42,700 nt of DNA from Streptomyces phaeochromogenes (GTDB lineage Bacteria > Actinomycetota > Actinomycetes > Streptomycetales > Streptomycetaceae), in assembly GCF_001418655.1 (NCBI RefSeq), contig NZ_LIQZ01000181.1, positions 1 through 42,700 of the forward strand. The letters run 5' to 3'. The position numbers and the translations under genes are program-made. How positions within the stretch are numbered: position 1 is the first letter of the stretch; each line of letters opens with the position of its first letter. Below are positions 38,863-42,700 of this stretch, piece after piece. A model generated the notes under the pieces. It worked only from the letters and a program-made list of their open reading frames with translations, was not told the DNA's origin and did not search any database.

Positions 38863-39027
38863 TCAAGCCGGAGCCGTTGAATGGGTCTCCGCGTCCGTGC
38901 GGGCCAGGCTGCGGGCGCGGCGGGCCGGGCCTCTCCAGCCACAGGTGCAGCGCGCCAGGCAGAAACGGCCTTGGTCGACCGTCGTCGTGTGATGTTCCGG
39001 AGGGTTGCTCTGCTCCTGATGCGCCAC
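38863..39027 (-). CDS. 54-residue Cys-rich small protein
   Basis: The protein (MAHQEQSNPPEHHTTTVDQG, then RFCLARCTCGWRGPARRARS and ARTDAETH) has Cys at 23, 27 and 29 and His-rich flanks, so a zinc site is likely. CTCGWRGPARRAR-type small proteins recur in Streptomyces, as I recall, but have no known role. The GTG start at 39027 has TACCGT 7 bases upstream and no ribosome site, so it is probably leaderless. Just beyond lies a full match to a PHO-box unit. It is convergent with the NUDIX gene. Confidence 0.72.
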   Translation of the reverse strand: MAHQEQSNPPEHHTTTVDQGRFCLARCTCGWRGPARRARSLARTDAETHSTAPA

Positions 39028-39034
39028 GGGAACA

Positions 39035-39056
39035 ACGGTACCCACCGCGGGTGAAC
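39035..39056 (-). promoter_or_regulatory. -10 box and PHO-box-like unit of the small Cys-rich gene
   Basis: On the minus strand GTTCACCCGCG (39046-39056) fits all 11 positions of the PhoP direct-repeat unit as I remember it, and TACCGT (39035-39040) follows 5 bases later, 7 bases from the GTG. Only one unit is clear. Confidence 0.35.
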
Positions 39057-39159
39057 ACCACCCCGGGCCGGGTCCTCGCGTGACAACACCCCCCACCCGT
39101 CGTTAAGCGGAACGACAGGAGGCCCGCGCGAGGACGGCCAGGCTGGGGGTTGGCAGGCG

Positions 39160-39999
39160 ATGGTGGAGCGGCAACTGAGACTGCGGGGCAGCGCTGTCGC
39201 CCTGGCCGCCGCGACGGCGGGGCTGGTGGTCTGCGCCGCCGGCTGCTCGGGCCCCGGGGCCGCCGCCGAGGACGCACGGGCCGCCGAGGACCCGGTCGGG
39301 ATCCTCCACCGGAGCGCGGAGAACCTGGTCCGGGCGGGCAGCTCCAAGGCGCGTACGTCGATGGAGATGGCCACCGGCGGCACCCGCGTGACGATCCGCG
39401 GCGAGGGCGTCTACGACTACGAGGACCAGGTGGGCCGCCTGAAGGTGCTCCTCCCCCAGGACCCGGCCGGCGTCGACGAGCGCCGCCCGATCACCGAGCT
39501 CCTCGCGCCGGGCGCCCTCTACATGAAGAACCGCGGCGCGGGTGTCCCGGCCGACAAGTGGGTACGCGTCGACACGGCCACGCTCTCCGACGGGAACCTG
39601 GTCACCGGCGGCGCGACCGACCCGTTCGCCGCCGCGGAACTGCTGCGGGGCACGCGGAAGGCGACGTACATGGGCCGCACGTCGGTCGCGGGCACCCCCG
39701 TACGGCACTACCGCGGTACGGCCGATCTCGGCGCGGCGGCGCGCGACGCCTCTCCCGGGAGCCGGGCGTCCCTGCGGGCGGCGGCGAAGGGCTTCGCGAC
39801 GGCGACGGTCCCCTTCGACGTCTACCTCGACGACGAGGGCCGCATCCGCAAGGTCCGCCACCGCTTCAGTTTCGTGAACGGGCAGCAGAAGGGTACGGTC
39901 GCCGTCTCCTCGACGACCTTGCTGTACGACTTCGGAGCCCCCGTCGACGTACGGCTGCCGGACGCGAAAGACATCTACGCCGGACGGATCGCCGAATAG
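39160..39999 (+). CDS. Secreted lipoprotein of LprG/LppX-like type
   Basis: The 279-residue protein has a signal peptide ending in a lipobox (VCAAGC, Cys29), so it should be lipid-anchored outside the cell. The mature part (SSKARTSMEMATGGTRVTIR, LLAPGALYMKN, GTPVRHYRGTADLG) follows the pattern of LppX/LprG-like or DUF-type actinobacterial lipoproteins with a beta-rich half-barrel that binds lipids. The exact family is inferred. The ATG has a G-rich stretch (CTGGGGGTTGGCAGG) upstream. No partner gene is coupled to it. Confidence 0.87.
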   Translation: MVERQLRLRGSAVALAAATAGLVVCAAGCSGPGAAAEDARAAEDPVGILHRSAENLVRAGSSKARTSMEMATGGTRVTIRGEGVYDYEDQVGRLKVLLPQDPAGVDERRPITELLAPGALYMKNRGAGVPADKWVRVDTATLSDGNLVTGGATDPFAAAELLRGTRKATYMGRTSVAGTPVRHYRGTADLGAAARDASPGSRASLRAAAKGFATATVPFDVYLDDEGRIRKVRHRFSFVNGQQKGTVAVSSTTLLYDFGAPVDVRLPDAKDIYAGRIAE

Positions 40000-40099
40000 G
40001 GAGGCCGGAATGTGCGGGGCCGGAAATGGTCCGTTGGTGCCATGCGCCGTCCGTGGGCCCCTCCCTACTCTAGGAAGTCGGTGACGGCAGGAAGAGGTG

Positions 40100-40294
40100 A
40101 TGCACGTGGCTCCGGCGCGCGGTACGGCAGTTCAGGACCACGTGGCCCTCGCCGAGATCGAACTGTGCGGCGACCTGATCATCGCCGCCTCGGCCGCCCG
40201 CGAGGACCGGCTCAGCCCCGACCGCATCGACGAGGTCCTGAAGCTGGCCGAAGAACGCTTCCTGGAAGAACACGGCGAGAAGACGGACAGGTAG
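40100..40294 (+). CDS. Small conserved-looking protein, function unknown
   Basis: The 64-residue protein (MHVAPARGTAVQDHVALAEI ... DRLSPDRIDEVLKLAEERFL, ending EEHGEKTDR) is predicted as two or three helices without signal or membrane segment. AGGAAGAGG precedes it; GTG at 40097, ATG at 40100 and GTG at 40106 are all possible starts, and GTG 40106 has the best spacing from AAGAGG. The pattern is familiar from Streptomyces genomes but has no function known to me. TACTCT at 40066 may be its -10. It ends before two dispersed repeats. Confidence 0.8.
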   Translation: MHVAPARGTAVQDHVALAEIELCGDLIIAASAAREDRLSPDRIDEVLKLAEERFLEEHGEKTDR

Positions 40295-40309
40295 CACCGC
40301 CTGCCGTTC

Positions 40310-40357
40310 AGGGGCGCGGGGAACTGCGCAGTCTTTTAGGGGCGCGAGGAACTGCGC
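40310..40357. repeat. Two reverse copies of the dispersed 20-base repeat
   Basis: AGGGGCGCGGGGAACTGCGC (40310-40329) and a one-change copy (40338-40357, GAGGAA for GGGGAA) lie between convergent genes, in the opposite orientation to the copies at 3561, 26513 and 34807. Confidence 0.8.
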
Positions 40358-40406
40358 GACCAGCCCCAACGGACCCGCACCTGACAGACCGCCCGCCCCG
40401 GAGGGT

Positions 40407-40778
40407 TCACGTCCGCAGGAGCCGCCCGATCGCCTTCGTGGCCTCCTCCACCTTCGCATCGATCTCCGTACCGCCCTTGAGAGCCGCATCCGCCACGCAG
40501 TGACGAAGGTGCTCCTCCAGGAGCTGCAGGGCGAACGACTGGAGCGCCTTGGTGGAGGCCGAGACCTGGGTGAGTATGTCGATGCAGTAGACGTCCTCGT
40601 CGACCATGCGCTGCAGACCACGGATCTGCCCCTCGATGCGCCGCAGCCGCTTGAGGTGCTCGTCCTTCTGCTTGTGGTAGCCGTGGATCCCGCGGTCGTG
40701 ATCGGTCACGATCTCCTGGGCCCCGGCCTCCCGCGACTCCCCGGAGGGCACTGTGGCGCCGGCCTCGGTGGTCGTCAT
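40407..40778 (-). CDS. csoR: CsoR-type copper-sensing repressor
   Basis: The 123-residue protein belongs to the all-helical CsoR/RcnR family (HLKRLRRIEGQIRGLQRMVD). It keeps the Cu(I) ligands of CsoR: Cys in VYCIDIL and the His-x3-Cys pair in EEHLRHC. Copper binding should release it from DNA. The ATG at 40778 has AGGAGG 5 bases upstream. An ATACCC-N5-GGGTAT operator lies 20-36 bases upstream, so it should repress itself. No copper ATPase or chaperone gene is adjacent. Confidence 0.92.
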   Translation of the reverse strand: MTTTEAGATVPSGESREAGAQEIVTDHDRGIHGYHKQKDEHLKRLRRIEGQIRGLQRMVDEDVYCIDILTQVSASTKALQSFALQLLEEHLRHCVADAALKGGTEIDAKVEEATKAIGRLLRT

Positions 40779-40797
40779 CGCGTCCTCCTGCTGACTG

Positions 40798-40814
40798 ATA
40801 CCCCTACCGGGTAT
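40798..40814. promoter_or_regulatory. CsoR operator
   Basis: ATACCC (40798-40803) and GGGTAT (40809-40814) are perfect 6-base arms around CTACC, the G/C-tract dyad type bound by CsoR. A half-site GGGTAT recurs at 40833-40838. Confidence 0.7.
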
Positions 40815-40938
40815 ATGGTAACGAACTTTGCTGGGTATAGGGCCCTTGGGCAACGTCCTCGAAGGACCCCGTGCTGATCACTGTGCCCGATGGGCGACAC
40901 TGGTGGGCGGCCGGTTAGCCGTGGCCGGATGATGCGCC

Positions 40939-40944
40939 TAGCAT
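40939..40944 (+). promoter_or_regulatory. Candidate -10 box of the phosphate transport operon
   Basis: TAGCAT lies 38 bases before the DUF47 gene start, with TTAGCC 18 bases upstream as a weak -35. The -10 is inside a small dyad GATGC-N5-GCATC (40931-40945). Confidence 0.35.
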
Positions 40945-40981
40945 CAGCCTGACCGAAACCCAAGCAATCCGAGGACCCCAC

Positions 40982-41602
40982 GTGCGATTTCGTCTGACCC
41001 CCAGGGAGACGAGCTTCTACGACATGTTCGCCGCATCCGCGGACAACATCGTCACGGGCTCGAAGCTCCTGATGGAACTGCTCGGGGCGGACGCCTCCGG
41101 CCGGGCCGAGATCGCCGAGCGTATGCGGGCCGCGGAACACGCCGGTGACGATGCCACGCACGCGATCTTCCACCAGCTGAACTCCTCGTTCATCACGCCG
41201 TTCGACCGCGAGGACATCTACAACCTCGCCTCGTCCCTCGACGACATCATGGACTTCATGGAGGAGGCCGTCGACCTGGTCGTCCTCTACAACGTCGAGG
41301 ATCTCCCGAAGGGCGTCGAGCAGCAGATCGAGGTACTGGCGCGGGCGGCCGAGCTGACCGCCGAGGCCATGCCGAACCTGCGCACGATGGACAACCTCAC
41401 GGAGTACTGGATCGAGGTCAACCGTCTGGAGAACCAGGCCGACCAGATCCACCGCAAGCTGCTGGCCATGCTGTTCAACGGCAAGTACGAGGCCATCGAG
41501 GTACTGAAACTCAAGCAGATCGTGGACGTCCTCGAAGAGGCCGCCGACGCCTTCGAGCACGTGGCCAACACGGTGGAGACCATCGCGGTCAAGGAGTCCT
41601 GA
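40982..41602 (+). CDS. DUF47/PhoU-like partner of the phosphate transporter
   Basis: The 206-residue all-helical protein matches the DUF47 (PhoU-divergent) family: TPRETSFYDMFAASADNIV, EHAGDDATHAIFHQLNSSFI, TPFDREDIYNLASSLDDIMD. PhoU-type bundles bind metal ions through Glu/Asp patches and control phosphate carriers. It lies 7 bases before the Pit gene and is surely co-transcribed with it, a common actinobacterial pair. The start is GTG with GAGGA 7 bases upstream. Confidence 0.94.
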   Translation: MRFRLTPRETSFYDMFAASADNIVTGSKLLMELLGADASGRAEIAERMRAAEHAGDDATHAIFHQLNSSFITPFDREDIYNLASSLDDIMDFMEEAVDLVVLYNVEDLPKGVEQQIEVLARAAELTAEAMPNLRTMDNLTEYWIEVNRLENQADQIHRKLLAMLFNGKYEAIEVLKLKQIVDVLEEAADAFEHVANTVETIAVKES

Positions 41603-41609
41603 CCTCTTC

Positions 41610-42608
41610 ATGGACACCTTCGCTTTGATCGTGACCATCGGTGTCGCGCTCGGATTCACCTATACCAACGGCTTCCACGACTCGGCCAACGCCATCGCCA
41701 CGTCCGTGTCCACGCGCGCGCTGACGCCGCGGGCCGCGCTCGCGATGGCCGCTGTGATGAACCTCGCCGGCGCGTTCCTCGGCAGCGGGGTCGCCAAGAC
41801 CGTCAGTGAAGGCCTGATCGAGACACCGCACGGCAACAAGGGCATGTGGATCCTGTTCGCCGCGCTGGTGGGCGCGATCGTGTGGAACCTCGTCACCTGG
41901 TACTTCGGCCTTCCGTCCTCCTCCTCGCACGCGCTGTTCGGCGGCATGGTGGGGGCGGCGCTCGCGGGTGGGATCGGGGTCATCTGGTCCGGCGTCCTGG
42001 AGAAGGTCGTCATCCCCATGTTCATCTCGCCGGTCGTCGGTCTGGTCGCCGGCTATCTGGTGATGTGCGCGATCCTGTGGATGTTCCGCAAGTCCAACCC
42101 GCACAAGGCCAAGCGCGGTTTCCGTATCGCGCAGACCGTGTCGGCGGCCGGTATGGCCCTCGGCCACGGCCTTCAGGACGCCCAGAAGACGATGGGCATC
42201 GTGGTGATGGCGCTGGTCATCGCGGATGTCGAGGACGCGGGTGATCCGATCCCGGTGTGGGTCAAGATCGCGTGTGCGGTGATGTTGTCACTCGGTACGT
42301 ACGCGGGTGGCTGGCGCATCATGCGGACGCTCGGCCGGAAGATCATCGAGCTGGATCCGCCGCAGGGGTTCGCCGCGGAGACGACCGGTGCGTCGATCAT
42401 GTTCACCTCGGCGTTCCTCTTCCACGCGCCGATCTCGACCACTCACGTGATCACCTCGGCCATCATGGGTGTCGGCGCCACCAAGCGCGTGAACGCCGTC
42501 CGCTGGGGTGTCGCCAAGAACATCATCCTCGGCTGGTTCATCACGATGCCGGCGGCGGCGCTGGTCGCGGCAGCGAGCTTCTGGATCGTGAACCTGGCGT
42601 TCGTGTAG
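41610..42608 (+). CDS. pit: PiT-family low-affinity phosphate transporter
   Basis: The 332-residue membrane protein has about ten helices and the two PiT signature repeats: TNGFHDSANAIATSVSTRAL near the start and GHGLQDAQKTMGIVVMAL in the second half, with SSSSHALFGG and ISTTHVITSA motifs. It imports phosphate (as metal-phosphate) with protons. It forms an operon with the DUF47 gene. From memory it corresponds to pitH1 of S. coelicolor, but the symbol is kept general. Confidence 0.95.
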   Translation: MDTFALIVTIGVALGFTYTNGFHDSANAIATSVSTRALTPRAALAMAAVMNLAGAFLGSGVAKTVSEGLIETPHGNKGMWILFAALVGAIVWNLVTWYFGLPSSSSHALFGGMVGAALAGGIGVIWSGVLEKVVIPMFISPVVGLVAGYLVMCAILWMFRKSNPHKAKRGFRIAQTVSAAGMALGHGLQDAQKTMGIVVMALVIADVEDAGDPIPVWVKIACAVMLSLGTYAGGWRIMRTLGRKIIELDPPQGFAAETTGASIMFTSAFLFHAPISTTHVITSAIMGVGATKRVNAVRWGVAKNIILGWFITMPAAALVAAASFWIVNLAFV

Positions 42609-42635
42609 GGCCTTCTTCTCGCCCCCGCCGCCCCT

Positions 42636-42678
42636 ACCCTCCCCCACTCTCGGCTTCGCTCGAGCGGGGGGACCCCCA
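42636..42678. repeat. Streptomyces-type hairpin repeat at the right edge
   Basis: CCCCC (42641-42645) can pair with GGGGG (42666-42670) over an inner segment with CTCG...CGAG around GGCTTCGCT, and ACCCCCA follows. Near-identical words occur widely in Streptomyces gaps, as I recall. Placed 27 bases after the pit stop, it may act as terminator. Confidence 0.55.
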
Positions 42679-42700
42679 TCGTCCCTGACTCAGGGGCTCC

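Noticed and set aside
39103..39861. A 252-codon minus-strand frame under the lipoprotein gene
   Set aside because: The plus-strand gene has a signal peptide and lipobox; the minus frame is an Arg/Gly/Val-rich shadow.
40913..40923. PHO-box-like GGTTAGCCGTG before the DUF47/pit operon
   Set aside because: Only 8 of 11 positions fit and no neighbouring unit matches, so it is not better than chance.
1..42700. CRISPR arrays, tRNA or rRNA genes, prophage, integrase or transposase genes, and antibiotic gene clusters
   Set aside because: I looked for regular spaced repeats, CCA-ending cloverleaf candidates and hallmark proteins and saw none. The ABC transporters and sigma factors alone do not make a biosynthetic cluster.

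Overview
The window is about 42.7 kb of very GC-rich DNA with GTG starts, ATGA/GTGA gene overlaps, TANNNT -10 boxes placed 6-7 bases before start codons, mycothiol synthase, GlnR and the XRE/DUF397 gene pair. All of this points to a Streptomyces chromosome. From memory, the order glnR - htrA - two-component pair - 5'-nucleotidase - mshD - ppk - CHAD - pit follows the core chromosome of S. coelicolor; I could not align it. There are no rRNA, tRNA, CRISPR, phage or transposase genes that I can see.

Left part (1-9.5 kb): the start of an unknown gene and a MoaD/ThiS-like carrier; an alpha/beta hydrolase; glnR, preceded by an 18-codon leader frame that overlaps its start; a LacI-family regulator; a secreted trypsin-like protease with VCBS repeats; and a secretion-stress block made of a membrane HtrA-like protease and a CssRS-like response regulator and kinase. 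Similar tandem repeats lie in front of htrA and of the regulator.

Middle (9.5-26.5 kb): an ECF sigma factor with a membrane partner; a methyltransferase; a four-gene XRE/DUF397 module; a Tat-type lipoprotein intradiol dioxygenase; a PH-domain membrane protein; a secreted protein with an aerolysin-like sequence pattern; a pectate lyase-pectinesterase fusion; an ABC exporter; a 42-residue very basic peptide gene with its own strong terminator; a DUF2993 membrane protein; a secreted 5'-nucleotidase; and mshD on the other strand. The 12.9-21.6 kb stretch looks the most accessory.

Right part (26.5-42.7 kb): a six-gene operon on the minus strand (sigma factor, zinc-finger membrane anti-sigma candidate, 54-residue membrane peptide, ABC ATPase, two membrane proteins) lies divergent from a four-gene GntR/YtrA-type ABC operon headed by a perfect 17-base-arm palindrome. 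Then comes a phosphate and polyphosphate block: ppk, CHAD, NUDIX, a small Cys-rich protein, a lipoprotein, a 64-residue conserved-looking protein, a CsoR copper repressor with its operator, and a DUF47/PhoU-like plus Pit phosphate-transport pair. The window therefore joins nitrogen control (GlnR), phosphate handling (5'-nucleotidase, PPK, CHAD, Pit) and envelope stress (HtrA, CssRS-like, two sigma/anti-sigma loci).

The most promising unexplained signals are the Gln-codon leader of glnR, shared repeats in the htrA and regulator promoters, twin operators of the XRE gene (one inside its own coding region), the 42-residue basic peptide gene, the aerolysin-like secreted protein, and a triplicated ribosome-binding and start segment in front of the NUDIX gene.
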